A DNA stretch of 64,000 nt from Sutcliffiella rhizosphaerae (GTDB taxonomy: Bacteria; Bacillota; Bacilli; Bacillales; Bacillaceae_I), in NCBI RefSeq assembly GCF_917563925.1, contig NZ_CAKJTJ010000010.1:44850-108849 (forward strand), given 5' to 3'. Of this stretch, positions 9,979 to 19,187 are shown one piece after another. A program made the position numbers and the translations under genes. Below the pieces are notes generated by a model. The model did not search any database. It was not told the DNA's origin and worked only from the letters and a program-made list of their open reading frames with translations. Each line of letters begins with the position of its first letter. Within the stretch, counting starts at the first letter, position 1.

Positions 9979-11037
9979 ATGAATTTACAATTAGTCTTTG
10001 CTTTCCTAGTGTCAATAATCACCGTCCTTGTAACTACGCCATTAGTAATAAAGTTTGCTCATTTAATCGGAGCAACAGATAAACCTAATAAAAGAAAAGT
10101 ACATCAAAAAATAATGCCAAGACTTGGCGGACTTGCCATATTCTTCGGAGTGGTAGTTGGTTATATGTTTGCTGGTCTATATGATCAAAGAATAACAGGT
10201 ATTACAATAGGAGCCATTATTATTGTCGTTCTTGGTATTTTTGATGATAAATTCGAATTAAAAGCAAGAACAAAATTGCTTGGACAAATAGCTGCGGCTG
10301 GGATTATTGTCTATACAGGCCTTAAAATCGAATTTATTACTATTCCCTTTATTGTGGATAGGTTAGATTTAGGCTGGCTCTCTATCCCCATCACAATTTT
10401 ATGGATTGTAGGAATTACTAATGCTATAAACCTTATTGATGGACTTGATGGTCTTGCTGCAGGTATATCGTCAATTGCTATAGGAACAATTGCTGTAATT
10501 GCAGGATTAGGTGGAAAAGAACTTATATTGACACTATCTATTATTATTTTGGGGAGCACAATTGGTTTTCTTTTCTATAATTTCCACCCTGCTAAGATTT
10601 TTATGGGTGATACTGGTGCGTTATTTTTAGGGTACTGCATTTCTGTATTATCTCTTCTAGGTCTATACAAAAGCGTTACTCTTTTCAGTTTCGTAATTCC
10701 AATTATTATTTTGGGAGTCCCGGTATTTGATACAGCTTTTGCTATTGTAAGGCGAATACTAAATCAACAGCCTATATCTGCACCAGACAAAAGCCATCTC
10801 CATCATCGATTATTAGCATCTGGCCTTTCTCATAAGAACACAGTTCTTGTAATTTATGGATTTGGTGTTATCTTTGCAGCGTGTGCAATTTTCCTCACAT
10901 CTGCTACATTATGGGGAACTATACTAATAACAGTATTACTCATTATGCTAATTCAATTCATCGCAGAACTTGTAGGAATCTTTAAAGGTAATAAACCATT
11001 CATAAAATTCTATCGCAAGGTATTTGGAAGGCAGTAA
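9979..11037 (+). CDS. tagO: undecaprenyl-phosphate GlcNAc-1-phosphate transferase
   Basis: A 352-residue polytopic membrane enzyme of the MraY/WecA family. It moves GlcNAc-1-phosphate from UDP-GlcNAc to undecaprenyl phosphate, the first step of wall teichoic acid synthesis. DKPNKRKVHQKIMPRLGG (about 34-51), GIFDDKFELK (near 90), NAINLIDGLDGLAAG (near 153) and FMGDTGALFLG (near 211) are the conserved cytoplasmic loops, and HLHHRLLASGLSH (near 274) is the HIHH-type motif. In B. subtilis tagO is next to the LCP gene tagV, as here. AGGTGACGAC precedes the ATG. Confidence 0.95.
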   Translation: MNLQLVFAFLVSIITVLVTTPLVIKFAHLIGATDKPNKRKVHQKIMPRLGGLAIFFGVVVGYMFAGLYDQRITGITIGAIIIVVLGIFDDKFELKARTKLLGQIAAAGIIVYTGLKIEFITIPFIVDRLDLGWLSIPITILWIVGITNAINLIDGLDGLAAGISSIAIGTIAVIAGLGGKELILTLSIIILGSTIGFLFYNFHPAKIFMGDTGALFLGYCISVLSLLGLYKSVTLFSFVIPIIILGVPVFDTAFAIVRRILNQQPISAPDKSHLHHRLLASGLSHKNTVLVIYGFGVIFAACAIFLTSATLWGTILITVLLIMLIQFIAELVGIFKGNKPFIKFYRKVFGRQ

Positions 11038-11080
11038 TTGCTACATCAGATTGGAAATAATTACTAGATTAATAGATAAA

Positions 11081-11108
11081 CGCTCATCTTAGGGATGGGT
11101 GTTTTTTT
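11081..11108 (+). terminator. Rho-independent terminator after tagO
   Basis: CGCTCATC pairs with GATGGGTG (with wobble pairs) and is followed by seven Ts. Confidence 0.75.
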
Positions 11109-11199
11109 ACACTTGGATTGTGTTCTTCCAATCTAAAAAAACTGGCTAGTTGGGCCTGGTAACCTTCTGCCCTTACTAGCAAAATGCCTTAAATCAACG

Positions 11200-11235
11200 A
11201 AACCCCCATTTCAGCTGATGCTGAAATGGGGGTTT
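11200..11235. repeat. strong 16-bp inverted repeat between convergent genes
   Basis: AAACCCCCATTTCAGC and its exact complement flank a four-base loop. It lies between convergent tagO and tagV and may act as a two-way terminator, though neither side has a long T-run. Confidence 0.6.
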
Positions 11236-11248
11236 GTCTTACGGTCTG

Positions 11249-11276
11249 AAACTAGGGATATTAACATCCCTAGTTT
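11249..11276 (-). terminator. hairpin downstream of tagV
   Basis: AAACTAGGGAT and ATCCCTAGTTT form an 11-bp perfect stem 14 bases past the tagV stop on the reverse strand. It is a probable tagV terminator, possibly bidirectional, with only a short T-run. Confidence 0.5.
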
Positions 11277-11289
11277 TAATTTGTTAAAA

Positions 11290-12285
11290 TTAATCAGTGT
11301 CAACTTGAGATTGGACAGTTGTATTTTCAAGACCCAAATGGTTCTTAATTGCACTTCTAACCTCTATGATGCTTTCATCATAAGGAATAAAATAGTATGT
11401 CCCAGTGCTAGTGTCATCAGCACCTTCAAGTGTTAAGTTTTCCATATTGGAGGAATTAAATCCAGCGTATAATTTACTTAGACCAATTCCTTCCGTTACT
11501 CTTATATTTGTTTCTACATTTTCACCCATTTCTTTTGCAATATCATCTACTTTGAAAAGGTTCCCCGGTGATAAAACATTACTGATTGCTGCCTGGATAA
11601 TCTGCTTTTGACGGTCATTGCGGCCAAAATCGTTGCGAGGATCCTGTTTTCGCATCCTTGCATAAGCTAGTGCTTCTTCACCACTTAGTTGCATTTTACC
11701 TTCTGTAAAATAAAGGGTGGAGTTATCCACATCCGAATTTTCAGTGAAATCAAACGGAACTTCCACTTCTACTCCGCCGATAATATCGATAATATTTTTA
11801 AAGCCTTCAAAATTGACAGTGGTGAAATAATCTATCGGAACTTCCAACAGTTCTTCCACTTTCTCGATCGTCATTTCCTTACCACCATATGCATGTGCAT
11901 GATTAATCTTAGAATAATAACCAAGATGCTCGTAATATACTTGAGTGTCCCGAGGGATACTCAACAATTTCATGGTTTTCTCTTCGGGATTTAATGTTGC
12001 AACAATCAGGGTATCAGTGCGTCCGTTTTGTCCACCAGTAGAGTAATCTTCAATTCCCATGATAAGCACGGAAAATGGATCTTTATTAATTTCGATTTGT
12101 GTATCCCGATATTTTGATTTATCTCTATCAAGCTCAGTATATGCCTGATTTGCAGCGCGGAATGTTTCAAAAAATACATATCCACCATAAGCAACGACTG
12201 CTAAGAAAAGTGTAAGGAAAACGAATAATACTCGTTTCAGTCTTCTGCCTTTCCTCTTCTTCTTTTCTAATCTTGAATTAACCAA
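11290..12285 (-). CDS. tagV: LytR-CpsA-Psr family wall polymer ligase
   Basis: A 331-residue membrane protein with a basic N-terminus, one membrane segment (about residues 18-37) and an extracellular LCP domain. LCP enzymes transfer teichoic acid or other polymers from undecaprenyl pyrophosphate to peptidoglycan. Conserved features include GRTDTLIVATLNPEEKTMKLLSIPRDT (about 84-110), with the catalytic arginine/aspartate positions, and YARMRKQDPRNDFGRNDRQKQII (about 211-233). Its place between tagO and yvyE matches B. subtilis yvhJ/tagV. AGGAGA lies before the start. A polyglutamate or capsule substrate cannot be excluded. Confidence 0.9.
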   Translation of the reverse strand: MVNSRLEKKKRKGRRLKRVLFVFLTLFLAVVAYGGYVFFETFRAANQAYTELDRDKSKYRDTQIEINKDPFSVLIMGIEDYSTGGQNGRTDTLIVATLNPEEKTMKLLSIPRDTQVYYEHLGYYSKINHAHAYGGKEMTIEKVEELLEVPIDYFTTVNFEGFKNIIDIIGGVEVEVPFDFTENSDVDNSTLYFTEGKMQLSGEEALAYARMRKQDPRNDFGRNDRQKQIIQAAISNVLSPGNLFKVDDIAKEMGENVETNIRVTEGIGLSKLYAGFNSSNMENLTLEGADDTSTGTYYFIPYDESIIEVRSAIKNHLGLENTTVQSQVDTD

Positions 12286-12310
12286 TGTTTTGTCTCCTCT
12301 TAAAAAAGAT

Positions 12311-12943
12311 TTACATATCTTGTTCCAAATACAATTGATCTCCTGAAGTCGTTTGCGCTTTTCCGTTTGTAATGTCTGTCATCCAATCAATGTATGGTTG
12401 GATAGCATCCTTTTCTACATATACATCAAAAGTGACATCTTCCAAATAGTGTATATCTTTAATTTGATATTGGGAAGATCTTAGCTCGTTCTCTATTTTT
12501 CCAAGCATCGTATATTCTACTGTTGTATGCATAATTTGTACTAATATTCTTTCCACCATTCCAACAAAATTAATTCCTTCAGAAGTGGCTTTTCCGTATG
12601 CGCGAATTAATCCTCCAGCACCAAGTTTAATTCCACCGAAATATCGGGTAATAACTATTACGGTATCTTTAAGTTTCTTTTTTTTCAGCACTTCGAGAAT
12701 GGGAACGCCTGCAGTACCACTTGGTTCACCATCATCGTTTGCTTTTTGGATTTGATCTTGTTCGCCAATCAAGTAGGCCGAGCAATTGTGTGTTGCGTCC
12801 CAATGCTTCTTTTTTATATCTGCTATGAAGTTTTGGGCTTCCTCTTCTGTTGTTGCCCGGGCGATGTGAGCAATAAATCTGGATTTTTGAATAATAATTT
12901 CATGCTCTCCTTGCCCTTTTACGGTATAGTAATAAGATAGCAA
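12311..12943 (-). CDS. yvyE: YvyE/YigZ (IMPACT) family protein
   Basis: A protein of about 210 residues of the UPF0029/IMPACT family, conserved in most Bacilli, with no firmly established role. RFIAHIARATTEEEAQNFI, the segment HWDATHNCSAYLIG and NDDGEPSGTAGVPILEVL are family signatures, and RYFGGIKLGAGGLIRAYG follows. The frame is open to 12991. I choose TTG 12943, because AAAGGAGAG is eight bases upstream and the product then starts LSYYYTVKG like its relatives. It lies 25 bases upstream of tagV on the same strand, so the two may be co-transcribed. Confidence 0.9.
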   Translation of the reverse strand: MLSYYYTVKGQGEHEIIIQKSRFIAHIARATTEEEAQNFIADIKKKHWDATHNCSAYLIGEQDQIQKANDDGEPSGTAGVPILEVLKKKKLKDTVIVITRYFGGIKLGAGGLIRAYGKATSEGINFVGMVERILVQIMHTTVEYTMLGKIENELRSSQYQIKDIHYLEDVTFDVYVEKDAIQPYIDWMTDITNGKAQTTSGDQLYLEQDM

Positions 12944-13298
12944 TATGACAACTCTCCTTTTAAAATTGGCGACATTTGACTGGATTATCAAAAAGTCATA
13001 CTCTTACTATTATAAAACTTGGAGAGCAGGACATCAATTAAAAACTAGTACAAAGCTCCTTTATATGCCAGAAATCGACAAAGTTTAATGCGATTGTAAT
13101 AGGAATGTTATACAGGTAAAACTTTTGTCCGATATAATCTGGGTAAACTATTTAATAGTGTACCCTCAAAAAGGATTGGAATATTTCGAATTATTTATGG
13201 TATAGTCTATTTTGTTCAGTCGGGTACAAAGTACTATATCTAAAAAGAAGCATTCTCGATATTCTTTTAAGAATACCGGGTCTTTTGGAGGATGTCCT
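12944..13298. other. divergent control region of yvyE and degS
   Basis: This region of about 355 bases separates divergent yvyE and degS and should carry both promoters. A TATAGT element at about 13201-13206 is a possible degS -10 box. I could not assign a firm -35 box, and no gene is apparent. Confidence 0.4.
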
Positions 13299-14440
13299 AT
13301 GTCTCGGAAAGTTATAAACTCAAAACAATTAGATATGATTATTGAACAAATGGTAAAAACGGTAGAATCAAGTAAGGATGAAATATTTGAAATTGGGGAA
13401 AATTCCCGAAAAGAATTTGAAAGTCTAGGGAAAGAATTACATGCAGTAAAGCAAGAAGTGACAGAGCTGATTAACAAACAGGATAATCTGGAAATTCAGG
13501 TCCGTAAAGCAAGAAATCGTTTATCTGAAGTAAGTAGGCAGTTTAAAAATTACACAGAAGAGCAAATTAGACAAGCCTATGATCATGCACATGAGCTTCA
13601 ATTAGAACTACATACGACTTCGCAAAAAGAAATGCAACTCAGAAACCGCAGAAATGAAATTGAGCGGCGTCTCCTCAATTTGGAGGAAACCATTTCGAAA
13701 GCAGATCGACTTGTTAGCCAAGTATCAGTTGTGCTAAACTACGTTACTAGCGATTTACAGCATGTTGGGCAAATGATTGCAGATGCTACAGAAAAGCGGG
13801 AGTTTGGCTTTAAGATTATGGAGGCACAAGAAGAAGAGCGACGTCGACTATCTAGGGAAATCCATGATGGACCAGCTCAAATGCTTGCCAATGTTATGAT
13901 GCGCTCCGACTTGATTGACCGTACATACAGAGAGCGTGGACCAGGAGAAGCTATTTCAGAAATTCGATCGTTAAAAGTAATGGTACGAACCGCTTTATAT
14001 GAGGTTAGAAGAATTATATACGATCTCCGGCCCATGGCACTTGATGATTTAGGACTTGTGCCTACATTGAAAAAATATATTTCGACTATCGAGGAATATC
14101 ACAAGGGTTATCCTCGAATCGAATTTATTAATTTGGGGGTAGAGCACCGTATTTCATCAAATTTGGAAGTTGCGGTGTTTCGGTTAGTGCAAGAGTCGCT
14201 TACAAATGCGATTAAACATGCACAAGCGAGCTCCATAAATGTGAAATTGGAAGTAAAGTCTACCCATATTACCGTCTTTGTAAAAGATGACGGAGTAGGT
14301 TTTGACACGACAGAAAAAAAGAAAAGTCGTTTGGCTTGATAGGTATGAGAGAGCGTGTGCAGCTGATCAGTGGAGAACTGGATATCAAGTCCGAGCCTGA
14401 TCGAGGTACTACCGTATTCATTAAAATACCGTTAAGCTAA
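13299..14440 (+). pseudogene. degS: DegS sensor histidine kinase, split by a -1 frameshift at A AAA AAG
   Basis: DegS is the cytoplasmic histidine kinase that phosphorylates DegU. GGAGG at 13287-13291 sets the start at ATG 13299. The N-terminal sensor is a long coiled coil. The HisKA_3 dimerisation box is EERRRLSREIHDGPAQ with the phospho-accepting His. The N-box is ESLTNAIKHA and the G1 box is DDGVGFD. Frame 0 stops at 14337-14339 after 346 residues, before the G2 box. The -1 frame from the heptamer at 14315-14321 continues EKSFGLIGMRERVQL to TAA 14438-14440. This restores the ATP lid and a total of about 380 residues, close to B. subtilis DegS (385). It could be a sequencing error in a seven-A run, a real mutation, or ribosomal slippage. 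Confidence 0.85.
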
Positions 14441-14463
14441 AGATATTTGGGAGGATGAGAGGA

Positions 14464-15186
14464 TTGGATACGACAAAAATCGTGATTATTGATGATCATC
14501 AGCTTTTCCGTGAAGGTGTGAAACGCATTTTGGATTTTGAAGCGAACTTTCACGTTATAGCAGAAGGGGATGACGGGGAAGAAGCGCTGGACTTGATGGC
14601 CAAGCATGATCCTGACGTATTCATCATGGATATCAACATGCCAAAAGTAAATGGGGTAGAAGCAACAAGACGTTTGGTCGACGCCAACCCAGAAGCAAAA
14701 ATCATCGTATTGTCCATTCATGACGACGAAAATTATGTAACGCACGCTCTTCAGACAGGCGCACGAGGCTATCTTTTAAAAGAAATGGATGCCGATGCAC
14801 TAGTCGATGCGGTGAAAGTGGTAGCAGATGGGGGTTCCTATCTTCATCCGAAGGTCACGCATAATTTGGTACGTGAATACCGCCGCTTGACTGAAAATGG
14901 TATTTCAAATGGGGGGCGTAACGGCAGTGGAAGTGGCGGAACAGCCTCAGCTACATATCAGCAAGTAGAAATTCGACGCCCGCTTCATCTGTTAACACGT
15001 CGAGAGTGTGAAGTGCTTCAGCTTTTAGCGGACGGTAAAAGCAACAAAGCAATAGGCGAAGCACTATTCATTAGTGAAAAAACAGTGAAAAACCATGTCA
15101 GTAACATCCTTCAAAAAATGAATGTAAATGACCGCACCCAAGCAGTTGTCGTTGCCATCAAGAACGGCTGGGTAGAGGTCCGCTAA
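14464..15186 (+). CDS. degU: response regulator DegU
   Basis: A NarL/FixJ-type response regulator of about 240 residues that controls degradative enzymes, competence and motility. The receiver domain has acidic residues IDDH near the N-terminus, the phospho-acceptor Asp in FIMDINMP, and the conserved Lys in [10 protein letters not shown]. The C-terminal LuxR-type helix-turn-helix is [44 protein letters not shown] at 14449-14454 abuts ATG 14455 but is correctly spaced (nine bases) for TTG 14464, which gives [12 protein letters not shown], so TTG is preferred. A Gly/Ser-rich linker near residue 155 is a little longer than in B. subtilis. Confidence 0.95.
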   Translation: MDTTKIVIIDDHQLFREGVKRILDFEANFHVIAEGDDGEEALDLMAKHDPDVFIMDINMPKVNGVEATRRLVDANPEAKIIVLSIHDDENYVTHALQTGARGYLLKEMDADALVDAVKVVADGGSYLHPKVTHNLVREYRRLTENGISNGGRNGSGSGGTASATYQQVEIRRPLHLLTRRECEVLQLLADGKSNKAIGEALFISEKTVKNHVSNILQKMNVNDRTQAVVVAIKNGWVEVR

Positions 15187-15221
15187 CCTTGGAGAGTGAT
15201 TTCTCCAGGGTTTCTTTTTTT
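15187..15221 (+). terminator. Rho-independent terminator after degU
   Basis: CCTTGGAGA pairs with TCTCCAGGG around a six-base loop, followed by TTTCTTTTTT. Confidence 0.8.
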
Positions 15222-15283
15222 ACTGTGGCTGGGAAAGTGACGGGGATTTGCGGACGGCGAAATTTGCTAAATATGTGTCGAAT

Positions 15284-15374
15284 GGCAAATAAACTATTCC
15301 AATTGGCAAATAAAAGCGAAAAATGGCAATTAAATTAAAAAGTTGGCAAATAAATTTTGAAAATAGCAAATAAA
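15284..15374. repeat. five degenerate repeats of about 20 bp (GGCAAATAAA core)
   Basis: GGCAAATAAA or a one-base variant starts at 15284, 15305, 15325, 15344 and 15365, so the steps are 21, 20, 19 and 21 bases. The intervening ten bases are AT-rich and not conserved. No gene is seen between degU and the degV-like gene apart from this array, and its role is unknown. Confidence 0.8.
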
Positions 15375-15521
15375 ACATAAATGACACCTTCGAGAAGGTA
15401 AGCTCAATCACCCTCACTACCATCTTCTGCACAAAATTCAAACAATAGATGAAACTTCCACCTATTTCATGTACAATTTAATAGAACGAAACGAATATTT
15501 GGATAAGGAAGGTCACCTAAT

Positions 15522-16364
15522 ATGAAAACGGCTATTGTAACAGATAGTACTGCCTACATCCCTGTAGAATTACGCGCAAAGCATGACATACATATGATTC
15601 CACTTAATGTGATTTTTGGAAACGAGTCGTACCAAGAGGAAGTGGAAATAAAAATCGAGCATTTTTATGAGGAAGTAAAAAATAATCGTGACCTGCCTTC
15701 CACGTCACAACCTGCAATTGGCGAGTTTGTGGAACTATATGAACGGCTTGCAAAGGAATATGACGCTATTGTTAGCATTCATCTATCCAGTGGAATTAGT
15801 GGCACTTATCAAGGAGCGGTTGCTGCTGGTGAAATGGTAGATGAAACGGATGTACATGTGTTTGACTCCGAAATTAGTTGTATGATCCAAGGATTTTATG
15901 TGTTGGAAGCTGCTGAAATGGCAGCAGAAGGAAAAAGTCCTGAGGAGATTTTAGGACGTTTGAACCAAATGAAAGAATCTGATCGGGCTTACTTTATGGT
16001 AGATGATTTATCACATTTACAACGTGGAGGCCGATTAAGTAGTGCCCAAGCAATTGTTGGCAGTTTACTACAAGTGAAGCCTGTCCTTCATTTTGTCGAT
16101 ACAAAAATTGTTCCTTTTGAAAAAATCCGTACCCGCAAAAAAGCAGTGAAGCGAATTCTCGACTTATTCGATGAAGATGCGTCGCAACAGGTGCCGATGC
16201 GGGCAGTTGTCATTCATGGCAACCGTGAGGCAGAAGGAGAAGAATTGAAAAAGGAACTCGAACAAAAATATCCACATGTGGAATTTTACCTTAGCTATTT
16301 TGGTCCGGTAATAGGCACTCACCTCGGTGAAGGTGCACTTGGCCTTGGCTGGTATAAACGCTAA
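15522..16364 (+). CDS. DegV family fatty-acid-binding protein
   Basis: A 280-residue DegV-family protein. Members bind a fatty acid in the cleft between two domains, and in Firmicutes some (FakB) present fatty acids to the kinase FakA. Signatures are TAIVTDSTAYIP at the N-terminus, PSTSQPAIGEF near residue 60, SGISGTYQGA near residue 90, and FMVDDLSHLQRGGRLS near residue 160. It matches yviA in position, between degU and comFA. GGAAGGTCACC precedes the ATG. It is probably not essential for the Deg system, in spite of the name. Confidence 0.9.
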   Translation: MKTAIVTDSTAYIPVELRAKHDIHMIPLNVIFGNESYQEEVEIKIEHFYEEVKNNRDLPSTSQPAIGEFVELYERLAKEYDAIVSIHLSSGISGTYQGAVAAGEMVDETDVHVFDSEISCMIQGFYVLEAAEMAAEGKSPEEILGRLNQMKESDRAYFMVDDLSHLQRGGRLSSAQAIVGSLLQVKPVLHFVDTKIVPFEKIRTRKKAVKRILDLFDEDASQQVPMRAVVIHGNREAEGEELKKELEQKYPHVEFYLSYFGPVIGTHLGEGALGLGWYKR

Positions 16365-16379
16365 ATTACTTACATGAAT

Positions 16380-16416
16380 AACACCATAGGCAGAGGGCTG
16401 CTTGTGGTGTTTTTTC
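16380..16416 (+). terminator. Rho-independent terminator after the degV-like gene
   Basis: AACACCA pairs with TGGTGTT, with a partly paired inner loop (GGCAGAGGGCTGC), and runs into TTTTTT. It separates the gene from comFA. Confidence 0.75.
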
Positions 16417-16448
16417 ATATGTATACCAAGTGAAAAAGGAGGAAAGTA

Positions 16449-17939
16449 ATGTTATTTCATCTACAAAACAACATCCTCAAACCCTCAACTAAACCTGATG
16501 CAAAACGCATCTCCGAATTTGAGACTATTCCCCATCCAACTGAACAACAAAAATTCCCTTTCAACAAAGAGCTTCAGTACTATCTCTTCGGAAAAAGACT
16601 GCTACCTGATGAACTCCCTTTTCCAATAGAAATGGTTCAAGAACATTATCAGACTGGATATATTATCTTTTCTAAAGGTGTTCAACAGTCAAAGACAGGT
16701 TATGTTTGCAATCGTTGTGGAAATAAAGAATCACATCTCTTTTTCACTTTCGCATGTGCACGCTGCCTTAAGCAATGTACTTACTGTCGAAAGTGTATCA
16801 TGATGGGGAGGGTAAGTGAATGCACACCCCTTTTAAGTTGGAATGGTGCACAACCGGAACAGTTCGTTAACAAAGAAACAAATCTAGCATGGGAGGGCAC
16901 GCTTTCCAAAGGGCAGCAGCTTGCGTCCAATCAAGTCGTCCAAGCTATAAACCATCAACGATCTCTATTAGTTTGGGCTGTCTGCGGGGCTGGCAAAACA
17001 GAGGTACTCTTTGCAGGTATTCACACAGCCCTCACCAATGGTAAAAGAGTTTGCATTGCTACCCCAAGAACCGACGTCGTCCTCGAACTTTCTCCACGTC
17101 TGAAAAAGGTTTTTCCTGCCGTCGACATTGCTACGTTATATGGAGGTAGTGAAGATAGAGGGAAAAATGCCCCACTTACCATCTCTACTACCCACCAGCT
17201 CCTTCGGTATTACGAGGCGTTTGACACCTTAATAATAGATGAAGTAGATGCCTTTCCTTATTCACTTGATGAAACATTGGAGTATGCGGCTTCTCAAGCA
17301 CGAAAAAGGACGGCGAGCACCATCTACCTTAGCGCTACCCCTTCAGCGAAGATGCAAGCCCAAGTAAAAGTGAACAAGCTACAAGCTGTCACTATTTCTG
17401 CAAGATACCACGGGAAAATGCTACCTGTCCCAACCTTTGAATGGTGTGGCAATTGGGAGAAGAAATTACAGAAAAACAAATTGCCCAGGAATTTGCTTTT
17501 ATGGATCAAACAGCATCACGAAAATGGGAGACCGATCTTTTTATTTGTTCCCAAAATTGTGCGCCTGGAAAAAGTAACCTCTCTCCTACAAAAAGAATAT
17601 GGAGACATTGTGGCAGGCGTCCATGCTAAAGACAAGGAACGGAAAGAAAAGGTGGAGAGCTTTCGAAAAGGGACCATCCGCATTCTTGTCACCACAACCA
17701 TTTTGGAGCGTGGTGTGACGGTGGAAAATGTTCAAGTGGGAGTGCTTGGAGCAGAAGGGACCATTTTTACAGAAAGTGCCCTTGTACAGATTGCTGGGAG
17801 AGCGGGTCGCAGCAGTACGTATTCAAATGGGGATGTCCGCTTTTTTCATTACGGGAAAACGAATGAAATGGTCGCTGCTAAAAATCATATTAGACGAATG
17901 AATTATCGTGCGAAACAAGGAGGGTTCCTAGGTGAGTAA
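16449..17939 (+). CDS. comFA: ComFA, DNA-uptake helicase/translocase
   Basis: A 496-residue DEAD-like ATPase that helps pull transforming DNA into the cytoplasm. The N-terminal cysteine cluster (CNRCG, CARC, CTYCRKC at about residues 89-118) matches the zinc finger of ComFA. Walker A is VCGAGKTE near residue 178, Walker B is LIIDEVDAFPY near residue 260, and motif VI is QIAGRAGRSS near the end. It is slightly longer than B. subtilis ComFA (463). AAAGGAGGAAAG precedes the ATG. Its last eight bases overlap comFC. I saw no clear ComK box (paired AAAA/TTTT tracts) upstream. Confidence 0.93.
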   Translation: MLFHLQNNILKPSTKPDAKRISEFETIPHPTEQQKFPFNKELQYYLFGKRLLPDELPFPIEMVQEHYQTGYIIFSKGVQQSKTGYVCNRCGNKESHLFFTFACARCLKQCTYCRKCIMMGRVSECTPLLSWNGAQPEQFVNKETNLAWEGTLSKGQQLASNQVVQAINHQRSLLVWAVCGAGKTEVLFAGIHTALTNGKRVCIATPRTDVVLELSPRLKKVFPAVDIATLYGGSEDRGKNAPLTISTTHQLLRYYEAFDTLIIDEVDAFPYSLDETLEYAASQARKRTASTIYLSATPSAKMQAQVKVNKLQAVTISARYHGKMLPVPTFEWCGNWEKKLQKNKLPRNLLLWIKQHHENGRPIFLFVPKIVRLEKVTSLLQKEYGDIVAGVHAKDKERKEKVESFRKGTIRILVTTTILERGVTVENVQVGVLGAEGTIFTESALVQIAGRAGRSSTYSNGDVRFFHYGKTNEMVAAKNHIRRMNYRAKQGGFLGE

Positions 17940-18648
17940 TTGCTTCATCTGTCATGGAGAGTTAGCAAGATCGTTTGGGTGGAATGATTTTCTCGGTATG
18001 TCTTCTGAAAAGTCCATTATCTGTTTTGCTTGTGAACAAGAATTTGAGAAAATTACGGGAAAGCTATGTGTTATTTGCGGAAGGATTTGGGAAGCTGTTC
18101 CTTTAGACAATCGTCACGGAGATCTTTGTTCAGATTGTTTCAAATGGGAATATTCCCTCGAAGCCAAAGGTTCATTAAAAATGAACCGTTCCATCTATAA
18201 ATACAATGAGCATATGAAAGAGATACTGGCTAGCTACAAGTTCAGAGGGGATGCCATGATTGCCAACGTTTTTCAATCCTCTTTTAAGGAAGGCTTTAAT
18301 CTGTTTTATAAAAAGGAAGAGCCGCTTGTTGTCCCGATTCCACTTAGTCCAGAACGCCTCTACGAAAGAGGCTTCAATCAAGCGTTGTTACTTGCGGAGT
18401 TATTAGGTGAACCGGTGGCAGACATACTTACAAAAGCAGATGCTCCTAAACAATCTAAAAAAGGACGACAGGAGAGATTGGTGCGCGAGAACACCTTTCA
18501 TATTGTCTCGCCTGAAAAAGTGAAAGCTAAAAAAATTTTATTAGTGGATGATATTTACACTACGGGAACAACGCTTCGTATGGCAGCTAAATTACTTCGG
18601 GATGCGGGTGCTACAAGTATTTCGGCATTAACACTGATTCGCAGTTAA
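17932..18648 (+). CDS. comFC: ComFC, phosphoribosyltransferase-like competence protein
   Basis: This 238-residue competence protein belongs to the ComF/GntX family. Two N-terminal CxxC pairs (CFIC, CFAC, then CVIC and CSDC) suggest zinc binding, and the C-terminal half has a PRPP-type loop ILLVDDIYTTGTTL near residue 202. It probably works with ComFA in DNA import. It starts with GTG inside the end of comFA and is likely translationally coupled. comFB, which lies between the two in B. subtilis, is absent here. Confidence 0.92.
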   Translation: MSNCFICHGELARSFGWNDFLGMSSEKSIICFACEQEFEKITGKLCVICGRIWEAVPLDNRHGDLCSDCFKWEYSLEAKGSLKMNRSIYKYNEHMKEILASYKFRGDAMIANVFQSSFKEGFNLFYKKEEPLVVPIPLSPERLYERGFNQALLLAELLGEPVADILTKADAPKQSKKGRQERLVRENTFHIVSPEKVKAKKILLVDDIYTTGTTLRMAAKLLRDAGATSISALTLIRS

Positions 18649-18671
18649 CATTTCCCGAGATTTTACGATAT
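18646..18671 (+). promoter_or_regulatory. candidate sigma-D promoter of yvyF
   Basis: TAAC at 18646-18649, a 14-base spacer and TACGATAT at 18664-18671 resemble the sigma-D consensus (TAAA, about 15 bases, GCCGATAT), with two deviations. It is placed just before the first flagellar gene. Confidence 0.45.
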
Positions 18672-18708
18672 AAAGAGTAGAACGTTTTGTACGAAAGGAA
18701 GTTGCCTT

Positions 18709-19125
18709 ATGTCTCAACTCGAAAATTGTCCAAACTGTGATGCCATTTTTGTGAAAAATACCATTAGAGAAGTGTGTGAAGCCTGCTATCGTCAGGAAGA
18801 AACTGCTTATCAAACGGTTTATTCCTTTATTAGACAACGTATGAACAGAATGGCTAATATAGAGCAAGTAGTGGAGCAGACTGGAGTATCAGAATCCCTT
18901 ATTTTAAAATTTATTCGAAAAGGCAGAATTCAGCTTGCTCAATTTCCTAATTTAGGGTATCCCTGTGATAGATGTGGTACGATAATAAGAGAAGATAAAT
19001 TATGTCCGTCTTGTAAAAAAGATATTCATGGCCAGCTAACAGAGCTGGATCGTGAAGAAGAAAGACAGCAAGCATTAAAGAGCCAAGGAAAAACGTACCA
19101 TGCAGGAAATCAAAAATATAAATAA
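18709..19125 (+). CDS. yvyF: YvyF, flagellar operon zinc-finger protein
   Basis: A 138-residue small regulator-like protein found upstream of flgM in Bacilli (TIGR03826 type). It has two cysteine knuckles: CPNC with CEAC at residues 7-28, and CDRC with CPSC near residues 84-103. Between them lies a helix-turn-helix-like stretch, VEQTGVSESLILKFIRKGRIQ. A role in flagellar gene regulation is inferred from context. AAAGGAAGTTGCC precedes the ATG. Confidence 0.85.
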   Translation: MSQLENCPNCDAIFVKNTIREVCEACYRQEETAYQTVYSFIRQRMNRMANIEQVVEQTGVSESLILKFIRKGRIQLAQFPNLGYPCDRCGTIIREDKLCPSCKKDIHGQLTELDREEERQQALKSQGKTYHAGNQKYK

Positions 19126-19149
19126 ACATTAAGATGGAATTGCCGATAA
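19123..19149 (+). promoter_or_regulatory. sigma-D promoter of flgM
   Basis: TAAA at 19123-19126 and GCCGATAA at 19142-19149, with a 15-base spacer, match the sigma-D consensus except for the last base. FlgM production from a sigma-D promoter would close the known feedback loop. Confidence 0.8.
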
Positions 19150-19187
19150 GATAGGTAGAAACGTTGTTCGGAAAGGAAGCGGTAACA

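Noticed and set aside
11218..11994. Plus-strand frames opposite tagV
   Set aside because: They lack ribosome sites and mirror the codon pattern of tagV on the other strand.
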